Positions 8,797-17,757 are shown, numbered from the stretch's first letter. The stretch: DNA of 64,000 nucleotides from Cellulomonas gelida (GCF_006538725.1 NZ_BJLQ01000004.1:62001-126000), one strand, 5' to 3'. The notes: generated by a model not told the origin, from the letters alone. A program made the numbers and translations.

Positions 8797-11523
8797 GTGA
8801 CCACCACCAGCACGCCCCGCCCCTCCAAGAACCGCAAGGCCGACGCCCCGGCGCCGGCGCTCGCGGTGCAGTCCGACGAGCAGGTCCACGCCGCGATCGA
8901 CGAGCTCGTCGCGAACGCGACCAAGGCGCTCGCGCAGTTCGAGTCGATGACGCAGGAAGACGTCGACCGCTTCGTGAAGAAGGGCGCGGTCGCTGCGCTC
9001 GACCAGCACGGCCACCTCGCGAAGCTCGCGGTCGACGAGACCGGGCGCGGCGTGTTCGAGGACAAGGCCGTGAAGAACATCTTCGCGTGCGAGCACGTCA
9101 CGAACTCGATGGCGAACCTCAAGACGGTCGGCGTCATCAACGTCGACGACCTGAACGGGATCACCGAGATCGCCGAGCCCGTCGGTGTCATCGCCGGCAT
9201 CACCCCGGTGACGAACCCGACGTCGACCGCGATCTTCAAGTCGCTGATCTCGCTCAAGACGCGCAACCCGATCATCTTCGCGTTCCACCCGAACGCGCAG
9301 CAGTCCTCGATCGCCGCGGCCCGGACCGTGCGCGACGCCGCGGTCGCCGCCGGCGCCCCCGAGCACTGCATCCAGTGGGTCGAGGCCCCGTCGCTGACCG
9401 CGACGAGCGTGCTGATGAACCACTCCGGTGTCGCGACGATCCTGGCGACCGGCGGCAACGCCATGGTCAAGGCCGCCTACTCGTGCGGCAAGCCGGCCCT
9501 CGGCGTCGGCGCGGGCAACGTCCCCGCGTACGTCGAGAAGAGCGCGAAGCTCGCGCGGGCGATCAACGACATCGTCCTGAGCAAGGCGTTCGACAACGGC
9601 GTGATCTGCGCGTCGGAGCAGGCCGCGATCATCGACGACGAGATCTACGACACCGCGATGGCCGAGTTCGCCAAGCTGCACGCCTACCGCACCACGCCCG
9701 AGGAGAAGGCCAAGCTCGAGCGCTTCATCTTCGGCGTCGAGGCCGGTGGCGAGAACTGCGCCGGTGCCAAGCTCAACCCGACCGTCGTCGGCAAGTCGCC
9801 GGTCTGGATCGCGGAGCAGGCGGGCTTCACCGTCCCCGCGGACACCTCGATCATCCTCGCCGAGGTCTCCGGCGTCGGCCCGCACGAGCCGCTGACGCGC
9901 GAGAAGCTGTGCCCCGTCCTGGCCGTGCTGCACGCCGCCTCCACGGAGGAGGGCTTCGCCCTCGCCGAGAAGATGGTCGAGTTCGACGGCCTCGGTCACT
10001 CGGCCGCGATCCACACGCGGGACGACGCGCTGACGGTCGAGTTCGGCAAGCGGGTCAAGGCCATCCGCGTCATCTGCAACGCGCCCTCGTCGCTCGGCGG
10101 CATCGGCGACATCTACAACGCCTTCATCCCCTCGCTGACCCTCGGTTGCGGCTCCTACGGCCACAACTCGGTCTCGAACAACGTCTCGGCGGTGAACCTC
10201 ATCAACGTCAAGCGCGTCGGTCGTCGCAACAACAACCTGCAGTGGTTCAAGGTTCCGGCGAAGACCTACTTCGAGCCCAACGCGATCCGGTACCTCGCCG
10301 ACATGGCGGACGTCGAGCGCGTCACCATCGTCACCGACACGACGATGACGACCCTCGGCTTCGTCGACAAGGTCCTCGACGTCCTGCACCGCCGTGGCAA
10401 CAACGTGGCCGTCCAGATCATCGACGAGGTCGAGCCCGAGCCGTCCGTGCGCACCGTGCAGAAGGGCGCCGCGAACATGCGGCACTTCCAGCCGGACACG
10501 ATCATCGCGCTCGGTGGCGGCTCGCCCATGGACGCCGCGAAGGTCATGTGGCTGCTGTACGAGCACCCGGAGATCAACTTCTCCGACCTCAAGCAGAAGT
10601 TCTTCGACGTCCGCAAGCGCGCGTTCAAGTTCCCCGTCCTGGGTGACCTGGCCAAGCTCGTCTGCATCCCGACCACGTCGGGCACCGGCGCCGAGGTCAC
10701 GCCGTTCGCCGTCATCTCCGACCCCGATGCGGGCAAGAAGTACCCGCTCGCGGACTACGCGCTGACGCCGACGGTCGCGATCATCGACCCGGTCCTGACC
10801 TCGAAGATGCCGCGCTCGCTCGCCGCCGACTCGGGCTTCGACGCCCTGACGCACGCCACCGAGGCGTACGTGTCGGTCTACGCGAACGACTTCACCGACG
10901 GCATGGCGCTGCAGGCGATCCGCCTCATCTTCGAGAACCTCGCGCAGTCCGTGAACGGCGACCCGGCCGACCCGGCCACGCAGGACGCGCGGGAGAAGAT
11001 GCACAACGCGGGCACGATCGCCGGCATGGCGTTCGGCAACGCGTTCCTGGGCATCGTGCACGCGATGGCGCACGTCGTCGGCTCGACCTACCACCTGGTC
11101 CACGGCCGCACGAACGCCACGCTGCTCCCCCACGTCATCCGCTACAACGGCACCGTCCCGACGAAGCTCACGAGCTGGCCCAAGTACGAGAGCTACGTCG
11201 CGCCGGAGCGGTTCCAGGCGATCGCGCAGATGCTCGGCCTGCCGGCCTCCACGCCGGCCCAGGGTGTCGAGTCCTACGCGATGGCGGTGGAGTCCCTGCG
11301 GTCGAAGGTCGGCATCCCGGCCTCGTTCCAGGCCCAGGGCGTCGACGAGCAGGAGTTCCTCTCGCGGCTCGACGAGGTCGCCATGGGTGCCTACGAGGAC
11401 CAGTGCGCCCCCGCCAACCCGCGGATGCCGATGATCGACGACATGAAGGACATCATGACCGCGGCCTATTACGGCACGTCGCTGGAGGACGTCCGAGGCC
11501 GCAAGAGCGGGCAGGAGGGCTGA
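8797..11523 (+). CDS. adhE: Bifunctional acetaldehyde-CoA/alcohol dehydrogenase
   Basis: 908 aa, within the normal AdhE range. The N-terminal aldehyde dehydrogenase half (about 40-480) converts acetyl-CoA to acetaldehyde, with catalytic Cys271 in NGVICASEQ. The C-terminal iron-dependent alcohol dehydrogenase half (about 490-890) makes ethanol; it has the NAD-binding GGGSPMDAAK, PTTSGTGAEVTP, and the metal-binding histidines in HAMAHVVGSTYHLVHGRTNA. AdhE assembles into spirosomes in other bacteria. It regenerates NAD+ in mixed-acid fermentation, pointing to a facultatively anaerobic host. The start is GTG at 8797 with GGGAG upstream. The gene is monocistronic, with a strong terminator after it. 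Confidence 0.97.
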   Translation: MTTTSTPRPSKNRKADAPAPALAVQSDEQVHAAIDELVANATKALAQFESMTQEDVDRFVKKGAVAALDQHGHLAKLAVDETGRGVFEDKAVKNIFACEHVTNSMANLKTVGVINVDDLNGITEIAEPVGVIAGITPVTNPTSTAIFKSLISLKTRNPIIFAFHPNAQQSSIAAARTVRDAAVAAGAPEHCIQWVEAPSLTATSVLMNHSGVATILATGGNAMVKAAYSCGKPALGVGAGNVPAYVEKSAKLARAINDIVLSKAFDNGVICASEQAAIIDDEIYDTAMAEFAKLHAYRTTPEEKAKLERFIFGVEAGGENCAGAKLNPTVVGKSPVWIAEQAGFTVPADTSIILAEVSGVGPHEPLTREKLCPVLAVLHAASTEEGFALAEKMVEFDGLGHSAAIHTRDDALTVEFGKRVKAIRVICNAPSSLGGIGDIYNAFIPSLTLGCGSYGHNSVSNNVSAVNLINVKRVGRRNNNLQWFKVPAKTYFEPNAIRYLADMADVERVTIVTDTTMTTLGFVDKVLDVLHRRGNNVAVQIIDEVEPEPSVRTVQKGAANMRHFQPDTIIALGGGSPMDAAKVMWLLYEHPEINFSDLKQKFFDVRKRAFKFPVLGDLAKLVCIPTTSGTGAEVTPFAVISDPDAGKKYPLADYALTPTVAIIDPVLTSKMPRSLAADSGFDALTHATEAYVSVYANDFTDGMALQAIRLIFENLAQSVNGDPADPATQDAREKMHNAGTIAGMAFGNAFLGIVHAMAHVVGSTYHLVHGRTNATLLPHVIRYNGTVPTKLTSWPKYESYVAPERFQAIAQMLGLPASTPAQGVESYAMAVESLRSKVGIPASFQAQGVDEQEFLSRLDEVAMGAYEDQCAPANPRMPMIDDMKDIMTAAYYGTSLEDVRGRKSGQEG

Positions 11524-11579
11524 CCACCTCCGGCGGGCTCCCACGGCTCTGAGCCACTGGTAGAGCCCCGCCCGCTCGC

Positions 11580-11629
11580 GACGCCCCGTCCGGCTCATCC
11601 CTCGCCGGACGGGGCGTCGACCTTTTCCC
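11580..11629 (+). terminator. Rho-independent terminator of adhE
   Basis: A perfect 15-bp stem (11580-11594 with 11604-11618) closes a 9-nt loop and is followed by CGACCTTTTCCCC, which contains a four-T run. It lies 57 bp after the adhE stop. Confidence 0.85.
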
Positions 11630-11756
11630 CCGCACCCCGGGCGCGCTCCTTGCGCCCGGGGTGCGGGTCGCGGCGGCCCGGCCCGGCTGCGCAGCGCGGC
11701 TCGGACGTTCGTCCACAGCCTCGTGGAACCCGCCCCGGCGGGCCGTCCGATTTGGG

Positions 11757-11769
11757 TAAGTTCGCGGCC
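11757..11769 (+). promoter_or_regulatory. -10 element TAAGTT, leaderless promoter of the DUF6318 gene
   Basis: TAAGTT (11757-11762) ends 7 nt before the GTG at 11770, placing the transcription start at the start codon. No Shine-Dalgarno sequence is present. Confidence 0.55.
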
Positions 11770-12471
11770 GTGCACATGACGCCGACGAACGTGACCCTCG
11801 CCGAGCACCCGGTTCGCCGCAGACCCGGGCAGTCTCGCCGCCGCGCGCTCTGGACCGGCACGACCGCGCTCGCTCTGGTCGCGGTGCTGGCCGCCTGCAC
11901 GGGCGACACCCCTGCCCCTCCATCCGCGTCCGCCACGGCCACGGCCACGAGCGCCCCGACCGCGAGCGCCGCACCCACGCCGTCGGCGACATCCACGCCC
12001 ACCTCGCTCCCGAGCGCGTCGGACGACTTCTCCTCGATCGACCTCACCGTGCCCCCGCCGCGCCCGGACGCCCTCGACGCACCCCCGAGCAAGGAAGCCG
12101 CCGCGGACGTCGCCACGTACTTCGCCTTGCTCTTCTCGTACAGCGCGGTCACGCACGACCTCCGCGCGTTCGACGACCTGTCCCACCCGGAGTGCGGGTT
12201 CTGCAGCGACTTCATCGACGAGATCCGGGGGTACGAGGCTCAGGGGGTGACCACCGAGGGAGGCGCGATCGTCGTCCAGCGCGCTGACGCCCGGATGCAG
12301 TCCGACGACTACTTCATCGTCACCACGACCATGTCGCAGGACTCGTCTCGCGAGCTCGACGCGGATGGTGAAGTGACGGGCAAGAACGCCGGCTTCGCAG
12401 CCAAGACCTTCGAGATCGATGTGACGTGGTACGACGGCTCGTGGCTCGTCGCCTCAGTGGTCCCCACATGA
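11770..12471 (+). CDS. DUF6318-family lipoprotein
   Basis: 233 aa. After a basic N-terminus, a hydrophobic segment ends in AVLAAC, a lipobox with Cys43. A low-complexity Ser/Thr/Ala/Pro linker (about 46-90) follows. The folded part (about 100-233) contains PPSKEAAADVATYFALLFSY and the pair CGFC within HPECGFCSDFIDEI, a pattern I recognise as DUF6318, an actinobacterial family of unknown function. I chose the GTG at 11770 because a -10 hexamer lies 7 nt before it; ATG at 11776 is the alternative. The stop overlaps the ATG of the next gene (ATGA), so the two are probably co-expressed. The third-position GC is somewhat lower near the 3' end than in neighbouring genes. Confidence 0.75.
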   Translation: MHMTPTNVTLAEHPVRRRPGQSRRRALWTGTTALALVAVLAACTGDTPAPPSASATATATSAPTASAAPTPSATSTPTSLPSASDDFSSIDLTVPPPRPDALDAPPSKEAAADVATYFALLFSYSAVTHDLRAFDDLSHPECGFCSDFIDEIRGYEAQGVTTEGGAIVVQRADARMQSDDYFIVTTTMSQDSSRELDADGEVTGKNAGFAAKTFEIDVTWYDGSWLVASVVPT

Positions 12472-13307
12472 CAGCAGGACGACGAACTGCAGCCACGGTC
12501 ACCGGCGCCCTCCTGTCGCTCGCGCTGCTGCTACTCACCGCCTCGGGCGCCGCGAGCGTCGGATGGACTCCGCGCGTCGACGACGACAGTCTCCTGATCC
12601 GCGCCCGCGACGCCAGCCGGGGCGCCGCCGAGTACGAGGCGAACCCTGACGCGGGTGCTTACGTGTGGAAGCGGGACCTTCCGTGCTGGAGCCGGTACCC
12701 CGAGATCGACCGGGACTCGAACGAGGCGTGCTGGGGCGGTTCGGCGATCCAGCACGACCCGCCCGTGTGCGAGGACGGCACGCCCCTGCTGCCGATCTGG
12801 CGCCGGCTGCGCACGGAGGAGACGTGGTACCTCCAGGTCGGGTGGCACTGCCCGGAGGACCTGATCCCGCGCATGACGCAGGAGGACTTCAGGCGGATGA
12901 CGATCCCCGCCGCGCCCGCGCGCATGCAGCCCGACAGCGGTCCGGTGCTGGTGAACAAGAAGACGATCGTCTACACCGAGACCGGGGTGCAGACGCTCCG
13001 CACCGATCTGCTGGGCTACGGCGTCGACATCGAGGCGACTCCCGTGTCGTACGCGTGGGACTTCGCCGACGGGCAGCCACCCGTGGTCACGACGTCACAG
13101 GGGCACCCCTTCCCCGACCACGACGTGTTCAGCACGTACTTCCGTCCCGGCACGGCCCGGATCACCCTGACGACGACGTGGACCGGTCGCTACCGGGTGG
13201 ACATCGACCCGCTGCACAAGTGGCGCGAGATCGACGGCCACGCGTTCACCACGTCCGCCACACCCGACTTCGAGATCGTCGAGCTGCGCGGGCGCCTCGT
13301 CGGATGA
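12468..13307 (+). CDS. Exported protein with a PKD-like domain, function unknown
   Basis: 279 aa. Residues 1-29 look like a Sec signal peptide (hydrophobic ALLSLALLLLTASGAASV). The central region is Trp- and Cys-containing (LPCWSRYPEI, EACWGGSA, PPVCEDG, VGWHCPED), possibly with disulfides. The C-terminal part (about 185-255) has VSYAWDFADGQPPV followed by YFRPGTARITLTTTWTGRYR, a PKD/Ig-like beta-sandwich pattern. The ATG at 12468 overlaps the stop of the DUF6318 lipoprotein gene by 4 nt, so the two products probably act together at the cell surface. The upstream in-frame ATG at 12426 lies inside the previous gene and is not used here. Confidence 0.7.
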   Translation: MTAGRRTAATVTGALLSLALLLLTASGAASVGWTPRVDDDSLLIRARDASRGAAEYEANPDAGAYVWKRDLPCWSRYPEIDRDSNEACWGGSAIQHDPPVCEDGTPLLPIWRRLRTEETWYLQVGWHCPEDLIPRMTQEDFRRMTIPAAPARMQPDSGPVLVNKKTIVYTETGVQTLRTDLLGYGVDIEATPVSYAWDFADGQPPVVTTSQGHPFPDHDVFSTYFRPGTARITLTTTWTGRYRVDIDPLHKWREIDGHAFTTSATPDFEIVELRGRLVG

Positions 13308-13404
13308 CCCGTACCGGACGACCGCCCAGCCAGGTCGTCGACCTGTCCATGGAGGAGTGGTGGCCGAGGTTGCGTCGGCGGCCCAGGTCGGGGACGGTTT
13401 GCCG

Positions 13405-13923
13405 ATGACCTCGACGCACCCTGACCGTCGCCCCCGCGCGCTCGTCGCCGCCGTCAGCGCCGCCGTGGGCGTCGCCCTGGCCGTGTCGGGGTGCGACGCG
13501 GCGGACGACGCACGCCAGGGGTTGGACGACGCGAAGTCGCAGGCCCAGACACAGCTCGACAAGGCCCGCGCGGCGATCGACGACCTGCAGGGGTCGGTCG
13601 CGGACGCGCGCGAGAAGGCCGACGACGTCCGCCAGCAGATCGCCGAGCTCGCGCCGGAGAAGAAGAAGGACGCCCAGGCCGCCGTCGACGAGGCCAGCGC
13701 CGCGCTCGAGGACGCGAAGGCAGCGGTCGCGAAGAGCGGCGACGACGCGTCCGCGGAGGCGAAGAAGGCGCTCGAGGACGCCCGCGCGCGCGTCGACGAC
13801 GCCAAGAAGGCTCTCGACGACGCGGCCGCGAACGCCGGAGGGTCGGCCGCCGACGGGCTGAGCAGCCTGGCCGACGAGCTCCAGGGCGTCGCCGAGGACC
13901 TGCGAGCGGCATCGGGTTCCTGA
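13405..13923 (+). CDS. Small lipoprotein with Ala/Asp/Lys-rich coiled-coil
   Basis: 172 aa when started at ATG 13405. The lipoprotein signal ends in LAVSGC with Cys30. The rest is a long helical segment of alternating acidic and basic residues with alanines (AREKADDVRQQIAELAPEKK and later KKALEDARARVDDAKKALDD), the profile of a coiled coil or extended alpha-helix reaching from the membrane into the wall. In-frame GTGs upstream (13357, 13360) would add 15-16 residues; I prefer 13405 because the signal peptide then has normal length. No known family is recognised. It follows the PKD-like gene by 97 bp in the same direction. The coding bias is clear. Confidence 0.65.
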   Translation: MTSTHPDRRPRALVAAVSAAVGVALAVSGCDAADDARQGLDDAKSQAQTQLDKARAAIDDLQGSVADAREKADDVRQQIAELAPEKKKDAQAAVDEASAALEDAKAAVAKSGDDASAEAKKALEDARARVDDAKKALDDAAANAGGSAADGLSSLADELQGVAEDLRAASGS

Positions 13924-13980
13924 CGGCCGTCGCCCGGGGATGGCGCCCGAACGGGTGATTTCGCAGCCGCTCGGTGCGGG

Positions 13981-14136
13981 ATGTTGTACCTGCGCCTCTC
14001 GGTGCCGATCTTGATGGACATGGCAGTCCGTCGAGCGATCCGTCGCCACCACGTCGAGTGGTGGGTCGTTGCCGCGTGGTCGTCGCTCGCGCTCGTCGTC
14101 GTCGCGGGCCTCGCCGCCGCCGCCGGCACGTTCTGA
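13981..14136 (+). CDS. Small predicted membrane protein (51 aa)
   Basis: An ATG at 13981 opens a 51-codon frame (ATG at 14014 gives 40 codons). The protein has a basic start, RRAIRRHHVEWW, then one hydrophobic helix VVAAWSSLALVVVAGLAAAA, and ends GTF. GC-rich third positions support coding. No strong ribosome binding site is seen and no family is recognised. It could be chance, but it fills an otherwise empty gap between two genes on the same strand. Confidence 0.4.
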   Translation: MLYLRLSVPILMDMAVRRAIRRHHVEWWVVAAWSSLALVVVAGLAAAAGTF

Positions 14137-14210
14137 CCCGAGCTCCGAGTCCGGGCGCCGCCACGGGCCGCGGAGGCAGACACCCGGACGCACGTCGCAG
14201 GACCGCCCCC

Positions 14211-14224
14211 TACTCTCGGGTCCC
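14211..14224 (+). promoter_or_regulatory. -10 element TACTCT, leaderless promoter of the aminotransferase gene
   Basis: TACTCT (14211-14216) is followed by 8 nt and the ATG at 14225. No Shine-Dalgarno sequence precedes the ATG. Confidence 0.5.
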
Positions 14225-15454
14225 ATGCACGGATCTCGATGGGTCGACGTCGCCCGCGCCGCCAACCTGCTCGGCGCGGACGGCCAACCACGCGCGACGA
14301 TCTTCGCGGAGATGTCCGCCCTGGCGCAGGCCACGGGTGCGGTGAACCTCGGGCAGGGGTTCCCTGACGTCGACGGGCCGGAGTCGGTGGCTCGCGTCGC
14401 CGCCGACGCGATCGCCGCGGGCGTCGACCAGTACCCGCCGGGCTCCGGCATCCCGGAGCTGCGCCAGGCGATCGTCGCGCACCAGGCGCGGCGGTACGGC
14501 ATCGGGCTGGACCCCGACACCGAGGTGCTCGTCACGGCGGGAGCCACCGAGGCGCTCGCGGCCACGGTCCTCGCGCTCGCGGGGCCGGGCGACGAGGTGC
14601 TGACGCTCGAACCGTTCTACGACGCGTACGCGGCGGTCGTCGCGCTCGCGGGCGCCACGCACACGACCGCTCCCCTGCGCGCGACTCCCGACGGCTTCCG
14701 GCTCGACGAGCAGGCGCTCGTCGCCGCGTTCACGCCGCGCACGCGCCTCGTCGTCGTCAACACGCCGCACAACCCGACGGGTGCCGTGCTCACACGGGCC
14801 GAGCTCGAGCTCGTCGCGCGGCTCGCACGCGAGCACGACGCGCTCGTCGTGACCGACGAGGTGTACGAGCACCTCACGCTCGCCGGGCCGGACGGGACGC
14901 GTCCGGCGCACGTGCCGGTCGCGACTCTGCCGGGCATGGCGGAGCGGACGCTGACGATCTCGTCGGCCGGCAAGACGTTCTCGTTCACCGGCTGGAAGAT
15001 CGGCTGGATCAGCGGCCCCGCGGCGCTCGTGGCGGCGGTGCGCACCGTCAAGCAGTTCCTGACGTACGTCAACGGCGCGCCGTTCCAGCCGGCGGTCGCG
15101 TTCGCCCTGTCCGACGAGGGCGTGGCCGCGTGGGTCGACGAGCTGGCGGCCTCGCTCGCGCGGCGCCGCGACCTGCTGTCCGACGGGCTGCGCACCGCCG
15201 GGTTCACGGTCGCAGCGGCGCACGGCACGTACTTCGTCCTGGCGGACGCCGCGCCGCTCGGCTACGACGACGGCGCGACGCTGTGCCGGGACCTGCCGCG
15301 GCTCTGCGGCGTGGTGGGCGTGCCCGTGAGCGCGTTCACGCGCCCTGGCTCGTCGGCCGACGAGGCGCTGCGCTCGTGGGTGCGCTTCACGTTCGTCAAG
15401 CGCGACGAGGTGCTGGCCGAGGCGGTCGACCGTCTGGCGCGACTGGGCAGCTGA
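14225..15454 (+). CDS. Class I/II PLP-dependent aminotransferase (DapC/kynurenine transaminase-like)
   Basis: 409 aa fold-type I aminotransferase. Visible motifs: NLGQGFPDVDGP and DQYPPGSGIPELRQAI near the N-terminus, NTPHNPTGAV with the cofactor-contacting Asn, VVTDEVYEHL with the Asp that pairs with the pyridine nitrogen, SSAGKTFSFTGWKIGW with the Schiff-base lysine, and the C-terminal Arg in WVRFTFVK that binds the carboxylate. The closest named relatives I can recall are mycobacterial DapC (N-succinyldiaminopimelate aminotransferase) and kynurenine-oxoglutarate transaminases; these cannot be separated by eye. If DapC, it feeds the pathway completed by LysA in this window. Start at ATG 14225, next to a -10 element. 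Confidence 0.85.
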   Translation: MHGSRWVDVARAANLLGADGQPRATIFAEMSALAQATGAVNLGQGFPDVDGPESVARVAADAIAAGVDQYPPGSGIPELRQAIVAHQARRYGIGLDPDTEVLVTAGATEALAATVLALAGPGDEVLTLEPFYDAYAAVVALAGATHTTAPLRATPDGFRLDEQALVAAFTPRTRLVVVNTPHNPTGAVLTRAELELVARLAREHDALVVTDEVYEHLTLAGPDGTRPAHVPVATLPGMAERTLTISSAGKTFSFTGWKIGWISGPAALVAAVRTVKQFLTYVNGAPFQPAVAFALSDEGVAAWVDELAASLARRRDLLSDGLRTAGFTVAAAHGTYFVLADAAPLGYDDGATLCRDLPRLCGVVGVPVSAFTRPGSSADEALRSWVRFTFVKRDEVLAEAVDRLARLGS

Positions 15455-15516
15455 GCCCGCTCGTCGAGCCGGCGCCGCCACCCTCGTCGGACGAGGACGC
15501 GCCGTGCGGGCTCAGC
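15451..15516. terminator. Inverted repeat between convergent genes, possible bidirectional terminator
   Basis: An 11-bp perfect inverted repeat, GCTGAGCCCGC (15451-15461) and its complement at 15506-15516, spans both stop codons of two convergent genes. The loop is about 44 nt and there is no T run, so termination function is uncertain. Confidence 0.4.
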
Positions 15517-16774
15517 CCGTCCAGCCGCCGCCGCGGCGGTAGGCGGGGGTGGCCAGGGCCAGGACGAGCAGCGCGGCCGCCGCGGCGCCGACCATGACCG
15601 CGGCCATCGCGACCGCGTCGCCGCCCAGCAGCCCCGACAAGGGCGAGACGACACCGGAGATCGTGGCCTGCGTCGCGCCGATGACGGCCGCGGCGGTCCC
15701 GGCGATCTCGCCGTGCCGGCTGAGCGCGAGCGCGGACGCGTTGGGCGGCGCGAAGTTCACCATCGCCAGGACGAGCCACAGCATGACGAGGAGCACGGGC
15801 AGGCCGCCGACGCCGGTGATCGCGATGCCCAGCAGGCCGAGCGTGAGCGCCAGCGAGACGGGCAGCACCACGCGGATGATCCGGATGGGTGCGACCCGCC
15901 GCACGAGCGCGGCGTTGACCTGCGCACCCGCGACGAGCCCGATCCCGTTGAGCGCGAACAGCAACGAGAACTGGTGCGACGTGAGGCCGAACCCCTCCTG
16001 CAGGACGAACGGCGAGCCGACGACGTAGCTCATCAGCACGGCGTTGCCGAGCCCGGGCATGATCGCGAGCGCGACGAAGTGCCGGTCGCGCAGCAGCGTG
16101 CCGTAGCCCCGCAGGGCGGCGCGCAGACCGCCGTCGCGACGACGCTCCGCGGGGAGCGTCTCCGGCAGCCGCCGCCAGCACACGACCCACAGCGCCGCGC
16201 CGAACAGCCCGAGCGCGACGAACACCGCGCGCCACCCGAACTCCCCGGCGATCAGCCCGCCGACCGACGGTGCGAACAGCGGCGCGATCCCGATGACGAG
16301 CATGAGCCGCGAGATCAGCCGCGACGCGTCGGCGCCGACGAACCGGTCGCGGATGACCGCCATCGCCACGACCGTGGCGGACGCGTTGAAGAAGCCCTGC
16401 AGCACGCGCAGCGCGATGAGCATCTCGACGCCCGTGACGACCGCGCACAGCAGCGACGTGACGATGTGCAGCGCGACACCGACCAGCACGGGCAGCCGAC
16501 GGCCGAACCTGTCCGAGAGCGGACCGATGACGAGCTGGCCGACCGCACCGCCCAGCATCATCGCGCTCATGGTGAGCTGGGCCGCGGTCGCGGACGTGCC
16601 CAGGTCGCGGGCGACCTCGGGCAGTGACGGCAGGTAGATGTCGTTGGAGATCGCGGGCAGCGCGCACATCATGCCCAGCAGCAGCACGTACCGGGCGTCG
16701 GGGCGGTAGGTGCGCGCGGGTGCGGCGTCGGTGGGCACGCTCGGGGGCTGGGTGCGCTGGGCGGTGTCGGTCAC
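15512..16774 (-). CDS. Bcr/CflA-family multidrug efflux MFS transporter
   Basis: 420 aa, 12 predicted membrane helices. The N-terminal signature YVLLLGMMCALPAISNDIYL followed by LPSLPEVARDL, and the loop motif GPLSDRFGRRLPVLVG, are typical of the Bcr/CflA drug:H+ antiporter branch (bicyclomycin, chloramphenicol or sulfonamide efflux in other species). The substrate cannot be predicted. The GTG at 16774 is chosen because it leaves a 25-30 residue N-terminus before helix 1; the open frame further upstream is unsupported. A 12-bp perfect palindrome lies about 113 bp upstream and could be an operator. The gene converges on the aminotransferase gene. Confidence 0.85.
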   Translation of the reverse strand: MTDTAQRTQPPSVPTDAAPARTYRPDARYVLLLGMMCALPAISNDIYLPSLPEVARDLGTSATAAQLTMSAMMLGGAVGQLVIGPLSDRFGRRLPVLVGVALHIVTSLLCAVVTGVEMLIALRVLQGFFNASATVVAMAVIRDRFVGADASRLISRLMLVIGIAPLFAPSVGGLIAGEFGWRAVFVALGLFGAALWVVCWRRLPETLPAERRRDGGLRAALRGYGTLLRDRHFVALAIMPGLGNAVLMSYVVGSPFVLQEGFGLTSHQFSLLFALNGIGLVAGAQVNAALVRRVAPIRIIRVVLPVSLALTLGLLGIAITGVGGLPVLLVMLWLVLAMVNFAPPNASALALSRHGEIAGTAAAVIGATQATISGVVSPLSGLLGGDAVAMAAVMVGAAAAALLVLALATPAYRRGGGWTG

Positions 16775-16886
16775 GTGGCGTCTCGGTGTCGGGGTCGGAG
16801 GGCCGCCGGAGCATCCCGTCGACCGTCGCCGGCGGTCCGTCGTCGGCTGTCGCCCGCCCATGGTGACATCGCCGACCGCGCCCGCG

Positions 16887-16898
16887 CGAATCGATTCG
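16887..16898. promoter_or_regulatory. Perfect 12-bp palindrome upstream of the Bcr/CflA gene
   Basis: CGAATCGATTCG is a perfect palindrome in the 239-bp region between the divergent Bcr/CflA and SRAP genes. It is a candidate regulator site; no adjacent regulator gene identifies the protein. Confidence 0.3.
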
Positions 16899-17013
16899 AC
16901 CTCGTGACCCGAACGCGTGTCGCCCATGACCACGGCTTGACCACGACGCGCGCGTTCCCGGGCCCTGCGGGCCTCGCGAGCCCGTGTCGGAGCCACCTGG
17001 CAGGGTGGGACGC

Positions 17014-17757
17014 ATGTGTGGTCGCTACGCCTCCTTCCGGGAGGACCAGGCCCTGGCCGACGAGTTCGCGGTCGCCGTCGTCGCCGACGACGTGCGGCTG
17101 CTGCCGCCGTCGTGGAACGTCGCCCCGACCGACGGGGTGCGCATGGTCGTCGAGCGCGCCGACCGCGAGACCGGCGAGATCACCCGCCAGCTGCGCCTCG
17201 CGCGGTGGGGCCTGGTGCCGTCGTGGGCCAAGGACCCGTCGGTCGGCAACCGGATGATCAACGCGCGCGTCGAGAGCGTCGCGGACAAGCCCGCGTTCGC
17301 ACGCCCGTTCGCGCAGCGCCGCGCCCTCATCCCCGCCGACGGCTACTACGAGTGGCGCAAGCCCAGCCCGGACGCCGCCGCGGGCCGCAAGCAGCCGTAC
17401 TACATCCACCCGTCCGACGGCTCACTCGTCGCGCTGGCCGGGCTCTACGAGTTCTGGCGGGACCCGAGCAAGGCCGACGACGACCCGGACCGCTGGCTCG
17501 TCTCGACCACGATCCTCACGCGGCCCGCGAGCGAGCCCCTCGCATTCATCCACGACCGTCAGCCGGTGATGCTCCCGCACGCCGCGTGGGACGTGTGGCT
17601 GGACCCCGCCGTCGACGCGGCGGGCGCGCGTGACCTGCTCGTCGCCGACCCTCCCGCGCTCGAACCCACGCCAGTGCGCCCCCTGGTCAACGCGGTCCGC
17701 AACAATGGCCCCGACCTGCTCGTCCCCGACCCGTCGCCGGACGTCGAGAGCACCTGA
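17014..17757 (+). CDS. SRAP/HMCES-family DNA-protein crosslink protein (YedK-like)
   Basis: 247 aa. Starting at ATG 17014 makes Cys the second residue (MCGRY), required because Met removal exposes the catalytic Cys2 that links covalently to abasic sites in single-stranded DNA. Other family residues are present: Asn83 and Arg85 in MINARVESV, Glu113 in ADGYYEWRK, and His180 in FIHDRQPVML. The family (HMCES in humans, YedK in E. coli) shields abasic sites during replication. An upstream ATG (16984) would bury Cys2 and is rejected. CAGGGT 7 nt before the start may be a weak -10 element of a leaderless promoter. Its position is divergent from an efflux gene and gives no further clue. Confidence 0.93.
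   Translation: MCGRYASFREDQALADEFAVAVVADDVRLLPPSWNVAPTDGVRMVVERADRETGEITRQLRLARWGLVPSWAKDPSVGNRMINARVESVADKPAFARPFAQRRALIPADGYYEWRKPSPDAAAGRKQPYYIHPSDGSLVALAGLYEFWRDPSKADDDPDRWLVSTTILTRPASEPLAFIHDRQPVMLPHAAWDVWLDPAVDAAGARDLLVADPPALEPTPVRPLVNAVRNNGPDLLVPDPSPDVEST

Noticed and set aside
13304..13408. 35-codon frame starting at the stop of the PKD-like gene (ATGA overlap)
   Set aside because: Arg-rich, no ribosome site, ends inside the next lipoprotein gene region; no support beyond the overlap.
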